This document shows, one piece after another, positions 1 through 6,600 of a stretch of 6,810 nucleotides of DNA. Positions within the stretch are counted from its first letter, which is position 1, and every line of letters begins with the position of its first letter. Source of the stretch: JBBQSU01 sp038234815 (lineage in GTDB: Bacteria > Planctomycetota > Phycisphaerae > Tepidisphaerales > Tepidisphaeraceae); contig JBBQSU010000176.1 in assembly GCA_038234815.1 (NCBI GenBank), forward strand, positions 1-6,810, in the 5' to 3' direction. The notes below the pieces were generated by a model. That model was not told where the DNA came from. It saw only the letters and a list, made by a program, of their open reading frames with translations, and did not search any database. A program made the position numbers and the translations under genes.

Positions 1-45
1 GCCCGGCGCACCCGTGTTTTTCTTCTATATACAGGAGTATTCATC

Positions 46-684
46 ATGGCTGCATCAGCTATGCCCGTTCTCGCAGGAACGCTTTTGGTGGACGACGGAA
101 GTTGTACACCAGGAGCGGTTCCCGCCTACAACAGCAGCGGCGCTATTCTTCAGTCGGCCCCATCAAGGCCGTCTAGCGGACTCGGCGGCACCGTTTCCCG
201 ACTTCAATTACTTCACGGCCGCAACGACAACGGCACTGTTCTGGACGCTACCGGCGCCAGCGGCACGTTCAACGTCGCCAACACCACTGGCACGTCATTG
301 CTGCTTTCGACCGAAGGCGCGAAGAACAACACCAAAACCGACCTCGTTATTTTCGATTGGGTTGTTCCCCAGTTCTACAAGGCCGGAGACAACCTCGCCG
401 TGACCGTCAACGCCAAGGCTGTCGCCAACGGCGGGACGCTTGGCACCAAAACTGTGCTGGCCAAAGCGTACAAGTTGGCGGACGCCGGTACGTCTGGTGC
501 TGACTTGATTGCGGCCAGCGCGTCGGCGCTGACCACCAATGCCGCGGACTACGCGTTCACCATAACCGGCACTTCCCTTTCACCCGGCGACCGCGTGGTG
601 ATCCAGTTGACCGCCGTGTGTCAGGAAACGGCGAATGCCGGGTCCAACTCGACGGTCCAGATCAACAGCGTTCGCATTTCTTGA
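46..684 (+). CDS. Probable capsid decoration / head-fibre-like virion protein
   Basis: This 212-residue protein is dominated by Thr, Ala, Ser, Gly and Val with alternating hydrophobic residues, as in a beta-sandwich. It has no membrane segment and no clear signal peptide. Residues 107-125 (VPQFYKAGDNLAVTVNAKA) and 179-190 (SPGDRVVIQLTA) look like paired beta-strands of a jelly-roll or carbohydrate-binding-type fold, and the chain ends in another strand (VQINSVRIS). I see no catalytic motif. The ATG at 46 is chosen because AGGAG lies at 33-37, eight bases upstream; a second ATG at 61 has no such site. It lies upstream of the head-to-tail joining genes, where siphovirus-like phages carry decoration proteins after the major capsid gene, so a head decoration or fibre role is inferred from fold style and position. 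Another structural role, such as a tail fibre, cannot be excluded. Confidence 0.5.
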   Translation: MAASAMPVLAGTLLVDDGSCTPGAVPAYNSSGAILQSAPSRPSSGLGGTVSRLQLLHGRNDNGTVLDATGASGTFNVANTTGTSLLLSTEGAKNNTKTDLVIFDWVVPQFYKAGDNLAVTVNAKAVANGGTLGTKTVLAKAYKLADAGTSGADLIAASASALTTNAADYAFTITGTSLSPGDRVVIQLTAVCQETANAGSNSTVQINSVRIS

Positions 685-693
685 TCCGTTCGT

Positions 694-716
694 GCTTCCT
701 CCCGCATCGGGGGAGC
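694..716 (+). other. Small stem-loop in the gap before the gpG-like gene
   Basis: An imperfect hairpin of about 8 bp (694-701 with 709-716, including two G-U pairs) has a 7-nt loop and sits between two CDSs. The GGGGGAG at 709-715, the only purine-rich Shine-Dalgarno-like run in this gap, lies within its 3' arm and is 26 nt from the next ATG. No T-run follows, so it does not look like an intrinsic terminator. It may be an RNA processing or translation-tuning structure, or chance. Confidence 0.25.
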
Positions 717-741
717 TTAACGGCTTTCCCGATGTTTAATC

Positions 742-1287
742 ATGCAAGCTTCGATCCAATCTGACGCTTCGCAATTTCTCCGGTGGGCCGATCGCATCGC
801 CCAGGGGCTTCAATCCCCGATGCGTGAAGAGAGTTTGCGCGAAGGAGTGGGCGAGGCGCAGCGGGAATATCTCGGGGCCATGCGTCGCCGGTTTGCCAGC
901 GCATCGCATGGCGACGGGACGTGGGCGGACCTTGCCCCTTCAACGAAACTGAAGCGATATTACGAAGCGGGCAACCGTTTCAAGCGGACCAAGGGTGTTA
1001 CCCACGCCGACCGGCTCCGATTCGTCGCGGCTATCCCGTTCCCGATCCTCTATATCACCGGCGCCGGGTATTCGTCGCTGGTAGAGGGCCAGTCCGACAA
1101 CCTGTTCCAGGTCATGTCCGATCGCGTTCGGGCCGGCTCGACCGTGTTCCATTTCCCGTACCACCAGCGCGGCGGCGGCCGCTTACCTCGCCGATCCATC
1201 CTGATCGACCCGGACGCCGCAATCATGCAGCAAATGACCGCGCCGTTGGGGCAGGGCTTTCGCCGCTTTCTTACTCAAAATGTCTGA
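742..1287 (+). CDS. Phage virion morphogenesis protein, Mu gpG-like (tail completion)
   Basis: This 181-residue protein shows the ordered motifs of the Mu gpG-like / phage virion morphogenesis family. An N-terminal amphipathic helical region (about 5-55) leads to GTWADLAPST at 59-68 (the family's G-x-W-x-x-L-x-x-S/T pattern). A segment ILYITGAGYSSL at about 102-113 resembles the usual 'L-x-x-TG-x-L-x-x-S'. HQRGGGRLPRRSIL at 141-154 corresponds to the conserved HQ-x-G followed by a P-R-(R)-hydrophobic signature. Members act in head-tail joining or tail completion in the host cytoplasm during assembly. Its length is usual for the family. There is no close Shine-Dalgarno site at the 742 ATG; a later ATG at 820 would remove most of the N-terminal helix, so 742 is preferred. 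The 3' end overlaps the next gene by 8 nt, implying translational coupling. The family call rests on motif pattern, not on a search. Confidence 0.65.
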   Translation: MQASIQSDASQFLRWADRIAQGLQSPMREESLREGVGEAQREYLGAMRRRFASASHGDGTWADLAPSTKLKRYYEAGNRFKRTKGVTHADRLRFVAAIPFPILYITGAGYSSLVEGQSDNLFQVMSDRVRAGSTVFHFPYHQRGGGRLPRRSILIDPDAAIMQQMTAPLGQGFRRFLTQNV

Positions 1288-1786
1288 TATTTCACTAGCC
1301 ACGCCTTTAGACCCGTTCACGCGCGTCTACCAAGTAATCCGCAATCAACTGCTGGCCTTTCAGCCGTTGATCGTGGTCAAGAACATCCCAGACCTGTCCA
1401 GCAAGACGTTCGACGGATTCAAAGAAGTGACATACCAATCTTTGCCGGAATTGTTGCTGATTCAGGACGACTTCACCCTACAGCCGTTCGGCCGCAACAG
1501 TCTGCGGTGCGACTTCGCACAGACCTATCGGCTCATTTGCACGATCGACCAGCTTCAAGTCTGGCCCATCAACAAACTCAAGTGGCAGGCGTTCGCCGGG
1601 CTTTACCAGCTTGGCGACGACCTCGGCCTAAGCGGGCTGGTCGAAACGTGGATCGTCCGCGGCGGAATGGACGACGCTTTCGGCCAAAAGGAATGGAAAC
1701 GTGACACCTTGCGATACCTGTCGGCCCTGTCAATCACCGTGTCGATGTACGTCTCCAGGCAATCCCTTAACCAATTCGGGCGATAA
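1280..1786 (+). CDS. Probable tail terminator / tail completion protein
   Basis: This 168-residue soluble protein has an N-terminal helix (about 12-27, FTRVYQVIRNQLLAF), a central part with LPELLLIQDD at about 56-65, several alternating beta-strand stretches (YRLICTI, LSITVSMYV) and a conserved-looking W near 99. This alternation of one long helix and a small beta-sheet, the size, and a position between the gpG-like gene and the tail tube gene are those of tail terminator proteins (the lambda gpU role), which cap the finished tail and form the joint with the head. I do not recognise a diagnostic motif, so the function is mostly inferred from position. The start ATG overlaps the previous stop (ATGTCTGA, 8 nt), with no separate Shine-Dalgarno site, so translation probably depends on ribosomes finishing the upstream gene. 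An alternative is a connector or minor tail protein. Confidence 0.45.
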   Translation: MSDISLATPLDPFTRVYQVIRNQLLAFQPLIVVKNIPDLSSKTFDGFKEVTYQSLPELLLIQDDFTLQPFGRNSLRCDFAQTYRLICTIDQLQVWPINKLKWQAFAGLYQLGDDLGLSGLVETWIVRGGMDDAFGQKEWKRDTLRYLSALSITVSMYVSRQSLNQFGR

Positions 1787-1791
1787 CTAAC

Positions 1792-2283
1792 ATGGCATCC
1801 ACACTCTCCGGCCCATCCGTTTCAATCAGCATTAGCGCCGGCCTTTCCGGCGGCGCGTCCCCGGCACTGACGGCGGCCACGATTGCCGACACGACCACGG
1901 CCCGACCGGGCGTTGGCTCCATCGCCGGGCAGGTGAGCAAGGTCTATTCGTCCCAACTGACGATCAACACCGCCAGCGCCACAACGCTTGATTTAACGAG
2001 TCTGACCGATGCATTGGGCGCGTCCGTCTCGTTCGGCAAGTTGCGGGGCGTAAAAATCACCAACACAAGCGCCGTGGCCGGCGAGGACATCACCGTTGGC
2101 GGCGGAAGCAACGCGATCATTCCCGCGGCTTCGCCGCTTGTCGCGTCGGTAAGCCTTGACGCCACTTTTGCGCAGAACTTCGGCACGGTCGGGCTGACCG
2201 TCGATAGCACCCACAAAAACCTACTCATCGCCGCGGCGGCTGGCTCTGCCGTGAGCGTCATTGTGACCCTCATCGGTCAATAG
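1792..2283 (+). CDS. Unassigned beta-rich phage structural protein
   Basis: This 163-residue protein is rich in Ala, Ser, Thr, Val and Gly, has only two tyrosine/tryptophan-type residues and is almost certainly beta-structured. The first 45 residues are low-complexity Ser/Ala/Thr. The rest carries DLTSLTDALG at 67-76, then GVKITNTS at 87-93 and ITVGGGSN at 100-107, ending in strands (SVIVTLIG). I recall this pattern (a 'DLTSLTDALG' block, an 'I-x-N-T-S' strand, then 'VGGG') from uncharacterised phage-associated proteins, but know no function. It starts 5 nt after the previous stop without a Shine-Dalgarno site, so it is probably translated by re-initiation or coupling, and it sits directly before the tail tube gene. 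A small virion surface protein, a tube-associated decoration, or an adaptor are all possible. Hydrophobic runs near 146-162 look like beta-strands rather than a membrane helix. Confidence 0.5.
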   Translation: MASTLSGPSVSISISAGLSGGASPALTAATIADTTTARPGVGSIAGQVSKVYSSQLTINTASATTLDLTSLTDALGASVSFGKLRGVKITNTSAVAGEDITVGGGSNAIIPAASPLVASVSLDATFAQNFGTVGLTVDSTHKNLLIAAAAGSAVSVIVTLIGQ

Positions 2284-2317
2284 CCAGCACTACCCCTATC
2301 CACACAGGAGATTTCCA

Positions 2318-2746
2318 ATGGCAGCAGCTACTTTTCATTCCGGCAAGACCGGGCGCGTTACCGCGACCAGCGGCAGCAACACCTACGAACTGGCCACAAC
2401 GGGCTATCGGTACGAGGAATCGACCGAGATCGTCCGCTACCGCAACTCCCTGACCAGCGGCGGAACGATCAAGGAAGCCACGTTTTTCGATTGCAAAGGC
2501 AACGTGACGTGCGACTTTGACCATGGCGCCAACCCGTTCGTCGCCGTCCCGGCGATCGTCGCCGGTGCGAGCGTGACCATGAACCTCTATCCATTCGGCG
2601 GTACCAGCACTTCGCCTTCCGGTTCGCTTCACGTCATTACCGCGATCATTTCGCGCGTCGTGTCGCAGTTGCAGGTCGAAGGCAAGACCACCATTGAGTG
2701 CGAGTTCGAGGGCACCGGCACGCCGACGCACCCGGCGAACGTCTGA
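2318..2746 (+). CDS. Probable tail tube (major tail) protein
   Basis: This 142-residue protein opens with a short beta-hairpin region (GKTGRVTATSG, about 9-19), then TTGYRYEESTEIVRYRNSLT (28-47). The central part has Cys59 and Cys65, and a C-terminal strand pair runs about 105-134 (LHVITAIISRVV and TTIECEFEGTG). The charged strand pair followed by a short 'F-E-G-T-G-x-P-T' tail is typical of small siphovirus tube proteins, which stack as hexameric rings around the tape measure. Position supports this: it is followed by a strong terminator, then the tail assembly chaperone and tape measure. AGGAG at 2306-2310 sits seven bases before the ATG, one of the best ribosome sites in the window, as expected for an abundant product. 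No sheath gene is adjacent, favouring a non-contractile tail. The name is inferred from order and fold style. Confidence 0.65.
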   Translation: MAAATFHSGKTGRVTATSGSNTYELATTGYRYEESTEIVRYRNSLTSGGTIKEATFFDCKGNVTCDFDHGANPFVAVPAIVAGASVTMNLYPFGGTSTSPSGSLHVITAIISRVVSQLQVEGKTTIECEFEGTGTPTHPANV

Positions 2747-2769
2747 TTCATCACTCTTTTCTCACTCTC

Positions 2770-2811
2770 ACTGCGCCCGGTTCGATAAGCGGGCCGGGCG
2801 CAGTATCTTTT
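2770..2811 (+). terminator. Strong rho-independent terminator after the tail tube gene
   Basis: ACTGCGCCCGG at 2770-2780 pairs perfectly with CCGGGCGCAGT at 2794-2804, giving an 11-bp GC-rich stem with a 13-nt loop, followed by ATCTTTT at 2805-2811. The T-rich tract lies only on the + side, so it acts on rightward transcripts. It falls between the tube gene stop (2746) and the Shine-Dalgarno site of the chaperone gene. Partial termination here would give more tube mRNA than chaperone and tape-measure mRNA. No convincing promoter follows it, so some read-through is expected. Confidence 0.85.
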
Positions 2812-2813
2812 CT

Positions 2814-2817
2814 AGGA
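2814..2817 (+). promoter_or_regulatory. Ribosome binding site that fixes the chaperone start
   Basis: AGGA at 2814-2817 (in the context TAGGAAGA) lies eight bases before the ATG at 2826. The same reading frame is open upstream to an ATG at 2694, but that would overlap the end of the tube gene and run through the terminator stem. The site at 2814 therefore decides the start at 2826. Confidence 0.7.
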
Positions 2818-2825
2818 AGAACACA

Positions 2826-3332
2826 ATGGCAACGACCGACCCCACCGCGCCGGCCCCCAAGACCCGCACGGACGTACTCACCGGCTACACGCTCAGCGAA
2901 CCACCATTCCTCAGCAACGCCGAAATCGAAAACGAGTTGGACCAACAATTAGTCGGCACTCTGATTGCCGGCGCCAAGCTGGCCGACCCGCTCAATGGTA
3001 CTTCCTTTGCGCTACAGGCGGCGGCCGTGCTGCTGGGAACGCGACCGCACGCGCACCCATCCACCGCGTTCGACATGGGCGTATTCCGGGACAACATGAT
3101 CCCGAGCGTTCTTCACGCCTGCCTGAAGCGGCATCACCCGGAAATCAGCCGCCAGAAAGCAATGCAGCTGGTTACGGATGATAACCGCCAGCAAGTACAG
3201 CGGGCTTGCCTTGAGTTAATGCACTACCGTTTTGGAAGCCCTACGGAGGGCGCGGCAGCGCCGGCAAACCTGCCGAACGAAAACCCACCGACTACACAGG
3301 AATTGTCAGAAATCTCCGCAAATGCGGAGTAG
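2826..3332 (+). CDS. Tail assembly chaperone, short form (lambda gpG-like role)
   Basis: This 168-residue, mainly helical, acidic protein lies between the tube and tape-measure genes, the standard place of the tail assembly chaperone that binds the tape measure before tube polymerisation. Residues 31-72 and 85-135 form predicted helices. ISRQKAMQLVTDDNRQQVQ (107-125) resembles the 'x-EEAxxLVDxxNxxEV' helix common in chaperones of this kind. The last 30 residues are Pro/Asn/Ala-rich and disordered-looking, as expected of a linker that is only the end of the short form. The gene follows the terminator with its own Shine-Dalgarno site. Its last 118 nt (3215-3332) are also open in the -1 frame, which continues to 3601, so a fraction of ribosomes probably makes a longer G-T-like fusion. 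The sequence is too divergent for me to name a family; the call rests on order, helical content and the overlapping frame. Confidence 0.7.
   Translation: MATTDPTAPAPKTRTDVLTGYTLSEPPFLSNAEIENELDQQLVGTLIAGAKLADPLNGTSFALQAAAVLLGTRPHAHPSTAFDMGVFRDNMIPSVLHACLKRHHPEISRQKAMQLVTDDNRQQVQRACLELMHYRFGSPTEGAAAPANLPNENPPTTQELSEISANAE
3281..3287 (+). promoter_or_regulatory. Candidate -1 ribosomal slippery heptamer A_AAC_CCA
   Basis: Read in the chaperone frame, codons AAC (3282-3284) and CCA (3285-3287) with the preceding A form an X-XXY-YYZ heptamer. Slippage by one base re-pairs the two tRNAs on AAA and CCC. It is the only heptamer of this pattern that I find in the 118-nt overlap of the two frames. The resulting fusion would be 258 residues (154 from the zero frame and 104 from the -1 frame). 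Y=C is less favourable than A or U in known sites, so the exact site is uncertain, although a shift somewhere in 3215-3332 is likelier. Confidence 0.5.
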
Positions 3333-3344
3333 CGTGGTCTGACA
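3304..3344 (+). promoter_or_regulatory. Nested RNA hairpin downstream of the slippery site
   Basis: TGTCAGA (3304-3310) pairs perfectly with TCTGACA (3338-3344). Inside it CTCCGC (3314-3319) pairs perfectly with GCGGAG (3324-3329) around an AAAT loop. Together they form a two-part stem with a 3/8-nt internal loop that encloses the zero-frame stop TAG at 3330-3332. It begins 16 nt after the slippery heptamer, longer than the usual 5-9 nt spacing. It could stimulate frameshifting or help re-initiation at the ATG at 3353. No T-run follows it, so it is not a terminator. Confidence 0.5.
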
Positions 3345-3352
3345 TTGAGCGA

Positions 3353-3601
3353 ATGACCTGGCGGCAGATGCAGGTCGAATTTCACATCGACCCCGACGGA
3401 GCAACCGACGAACCGCCGCGAACCAAGACGCTGGACGACCTTCGCTGCGAAACACTGGACGCGGTGCGCGAGGCGCGGGGATTGACCCGGCACCAGTTAG
3501 CGGCACTCGGAATCGAGGCGATTGCCCGCATGGTGTCCGATGCCAAGGCCGTCACGATTACCGCCGCACAAATCGAACCCACCCTAAAGATCTATGTCTA
3601 A
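3353..3601 (+). CDS. Tail assembly chaperone frameshift extension (lambda T-like part)
   Basis: The bounds given run from the first ATG in this frame (82 residues), but the frame is open from 3215 and I think it is used from about 3287 as the C-terminal part of a -1 frameshift fusion with the chaperone. The reasons: residues before the ATG read naturally (VRNLRKCGVAWSDIERMTW across 3305-3361), and the join falls in the middle of one helical block of the W-x-x-I/V-x-x-M-T-x-x type seen in T-domain proteins. The ATG also has no good Shine-Dalgarno site. In lambda-like phages the T part recruits tube subunits to the chaperone-coated tape measure. The C-terminal two thirds are helical and acidic/basic mixed (LDDLRCETLDAVREARG at about residues 25-41). 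The stop overlaps the tape-measure start (ATGTCTAA, 8 nt). Independent translation from 3353 is the alternative. Confidence 0.6.
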   Translation: MTWRQMQVEFHIDPDGATDEPPRTKTLDDLRCETLDAVREARGLTRHQLAALGIEAIARMVSDAKAVTITAAQIEPTLKIYV

Positions 3602-6600
3602 TATCAACGTCTATAGCGACCTGATTCTGCGCACCGACGACGCCAAGCAAAACTTGATGGCGTTTGATACTCAGTTAATGGACACACTGAAGCGGTGGGC
3701 CAGTCAGACGGTCGAGATCAACGTCGGCGGGAATATCGGCCAGCTTCGCAAAGAGTTGGACGACCTTCTGAAATCGGCCAGCGCGGCAAACACGGTAAGT
3801 ACGGCAAACCGTTCCGGCGGGGCAAGTTCTCCAGACGGATTGCCAAGCCGATCGACCTCCGCGGGCGCTTTAGACATTAACAGCAAGACGATTGCCGACT
3901 CGTTCTCCAAAGAGGCCACACGGTTTACTGGGGATTTTAACCGCGCCGCCGTCAACCATGCGCGGTTGCTGGAATCCGCCATGCGGATAAGCGAGCACCG
4001 CCAACCGGGTGTGCCCGGGCAGATCGCACCGTCACGCGCCGCCCAGTCGTCAACGGCCGGCCCCGCCCAAGCCCAGCAGGGCCAACCTCCCGAAAAGCCA
4101 AGAGACATGCGCGGCTTGCCGGAATGGGCGAGAGCGGAAATCGACCGTTCCTACAAAATAGCCGAAAAGCGAGGCCTGACTTCACGGATCGAAGAGATGT
4201 CCGCCCAGCGCATGACCGCCAAGCAAGTGGCGGAAAACTTGGTGGATACCGGCAAATTGGAGCCGGATATTGCCGTGGGCGTAGTGCGTGCCACCCGCGC
4301 CAAGATGGGCATTCCGTCGATGGACGACACGACGGAGTTTGAAAAGTGGCATAGCCAGTACCAGCGGAACCGCTCTGATAATGCCCAGTCGGCGGAATCC
4401 GAGCCGCAGCATACGCAGAGTTTAAGCGAATGGATCAAGGGTGGTACGTGGCCCGTTAGAGTTCGCGGGGAAGTTTCGCGTATGGCGTATGGCGATTACT
4501 ATTCCCCTAAAACACCTTCTCCGATCCTGGGTGACGGGCCGCTACGCACTAAGGAAAAAGAGAAGTGGGAATCCGAAGAAAAGGCGAAGCAAAAGGTTTC
4601 TGAAACCACCGCCAAGGATGTTGGGCGAGAAATGCGCGACGCGGGCAAAGAGGTTGCCCGCGACATACGGCAGGCCATTGCCCCCAAAGACTCAAAATCC
4701 GAAGAATCTCCTGGCGAGTTGCAAGCTGGCAATGAGAGACGACCGAAGCCGTCAGGCACCGCCGACGACCGTTCATGGACTCGCACGCAGCTGCTTTCGG
4801 CTAGCGGCATTGGCCGAAGCATGGCCCTTGGTTTATCCGTTCACGCGCTAGGCCAAGCCGCGCAGATGACAACGGCGTTCAATGATGCCGGGCAGATGTA
4901 CAGCGGACAGAACGCTTCACTAAACACCCGTCGGACTCTAGCCCAGCGCAATGCCCTGGAATCCGGCGTAAGCGGAATGGTGCCGATTTTGGGTAGCGCA
5001 TTAGTGAATGCGACTCATTTTGGTCAGGCAATGGCGAACAGCGCGGCGGGACATGGGTTCGTCTCGGACCAGCACCTTTTGCAGAAGCAGGCCGACAAGG
5101 AGGAGTTGCAGCACAGCATCAACACGCAGCGGACATTGCAGCCGTTTCAAATAGCGGCGATACAAACGCGCGATCCAAGAGTGAAGGCGACGCAGGATTA
5201 TTATGCCGAAATAGCGAAAAATGACTTCGAGATAAAAAACAATCCGCTGCTTTACAACGCCGCAACTAAAAAATACACGGAGCAGGGCCGGCAACAGGAC
5301 AAATTAAACTCGGACTTGATCGACGCGCGCGGCAACGAGAACATCCAACAGGCCGAACGAGACGTGCAGACGATGCTCAGTGAGGCCAGAGAGCAAATTG
5401 GCGATTCAAAGCACAAGGGATTGATCCAGTTCGGGGCGGAAAACGGATTTCTCGCCGCGCGAGGTGCCCCCCGCCTTGCCGAAATCGAGCAACGAAGGAA
5501 GAACGTTGAAACGCAAGAAAACGCACTGAAACGCACACGCGACAACACCAAGGAGGGGTCGAAGCAACGGAACATTGCCGACCAAGAGCTAACCAAATTC
5601 CAAAGCCATAAAATATTATTGCTGGACAATATCAACGCGGAAGAAAACATACGCCAAAAGGACGTAATTTTTTCCGATGCGCGCCGACGTGAAACCGCCG
5701 CAGTGCAGGGAACTGGCGTGCAGTCTGCCACGGCGTTTGCCCGGTTCAACGCGCAGGCCAGGGGAGAAATGGTCCCACTGGACCGGCAATTAAGTATTCC
5801 CGGACTTACACGCGGGCAGATTTCGCACATCAAAAACGAGCGAGAGAGTGTCGTTGCCCGCCAAAAGGACGAATCCAAGTCGCTACTCGCCCAGCAAGAC
5901 CGGAGCAACGCAGAAAAAACGCTGGCCGCTCGAATCACCGAAGAAGCCAACACTCGCGGTCGGTACGTTGCCCAGGTGGACAGCCTTAACGGCACCTACG
6001 CCTTGGAGATGGACAAGCTAAATGCGGCGATAAAAGCGATGGGAGAAAACATTGACGAAAGCAAATTGAGTACAGAGGCCCGCAACAATCTGGACGAGCA
6101 GCGGAAGCGATTGCAAACCGAACAAAGCAACTTAACCCGCCAGCATCAGGCCGACGTTGGCGCGCAGAAAATCACCCGTGACATCCAGCTGCAGGCGATC
6201 GACAACCGCAACGCCGTGATGCGTTCCCGCGTCTACGGGTCCGATTACGACGCTACCCGGCAGAATCTTAGAGGGCAACTTGCCGAAACGATCAAGCACG
6301 CTCAGGGCGACCAAGGACTAATCAGCCGCGCCCGTGAATCGTTTGGGTTGGGTTCCACGCTGGCCAGCCGCGACCGGCGTTTCGAGATGGAAGACCTGCG
6401 CCGGGAACGGGGGTATTCCGAACTGCGGATGCGCGGGATGCCGCTGGCCGCCGAGGTGAGACAGACTGGCGACGATTGGGTAAGGCGGGTGCAAGAATCC
6501 GGGTTGGACCGTGAAAAGCGAACGGAAGTCGCCAAGTCGGGCGAGCAGGCCATCCGCGAACGAATGCTCAATATCGGGCCAGTGCAACAAATTCATGGCG

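Noticed and set aside
1..26. GC-rich run followed by GTGTTTTTCTTC at the left edge, resembling the right arm and T-tract of a terminator.
   Set aside because: The matching left arm would lie outside the window, so pairing cannot be shown. It is plausible as the end of a terminator after a capsid gene but not supportable.
14..403. Plus-strand frame of 129 residues overlapping the first gene.
   Set aside because: It is Pro/Thr/Arg/Phe-rich and out of frame with the 46-684 gene, which has the AGGAG at the right distance and a coherent beta-type sequence.
2270..2731. Minus-strand frame of 153 residues across the tube gene.
   Set aside because: It mirrors a well-supported plus-strand gene with a good ribosome site, has no recognisable motif, and no minus-strand gene is otherwise present.
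2781..2809. TTCGAT and TATCTT spaced by 17 nt as a possible promoter for the chaperone gene.
   Set aside because: The -35 match to a sigma-70 consensus is poor (two of six) and both boxes lie in the loop and tail of the terminator, which explains the bases better.
2694..2825. An upstream extension of the chaperone frame starting at ATG 2694.
   Set aside because: It would overlap the tube gene and pass through the terminator stem, its residues are Arg/Ser-rich and unlike the protein proper, and a good ribosome site supports the ATG at 2826.
2826..3601. Plain sequencing error instead of a programmed frameshift at the chaperone end.
   Set aside because: It cannot be excluded from one sequence. 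However, the two-frame overlap, the hairpin and the gene position match the known chaperone arrangement, so a programmed event is the better reading.
4441..4851. Open frame of 136 residues on the plus strand in another frame.
   Set aside because: It lies wholly within the tape-measure frame, is Arg/Lys/Pro-rich without structure, and has no ribosome site. I checked the tape-measure codons across 4431-4851 and they stay in one frame, so no frameshift is needed.
5252..5995. Open frame of 247 residues on the minus strand.
   Set aside because: It is antisense to the tape-measure frame, which is open throughout, and has the Ser/Cys/Arg/Leu-rich, repeat-free composition typical of a reverse-strand shadow. 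It has no ribosome site or family motif.
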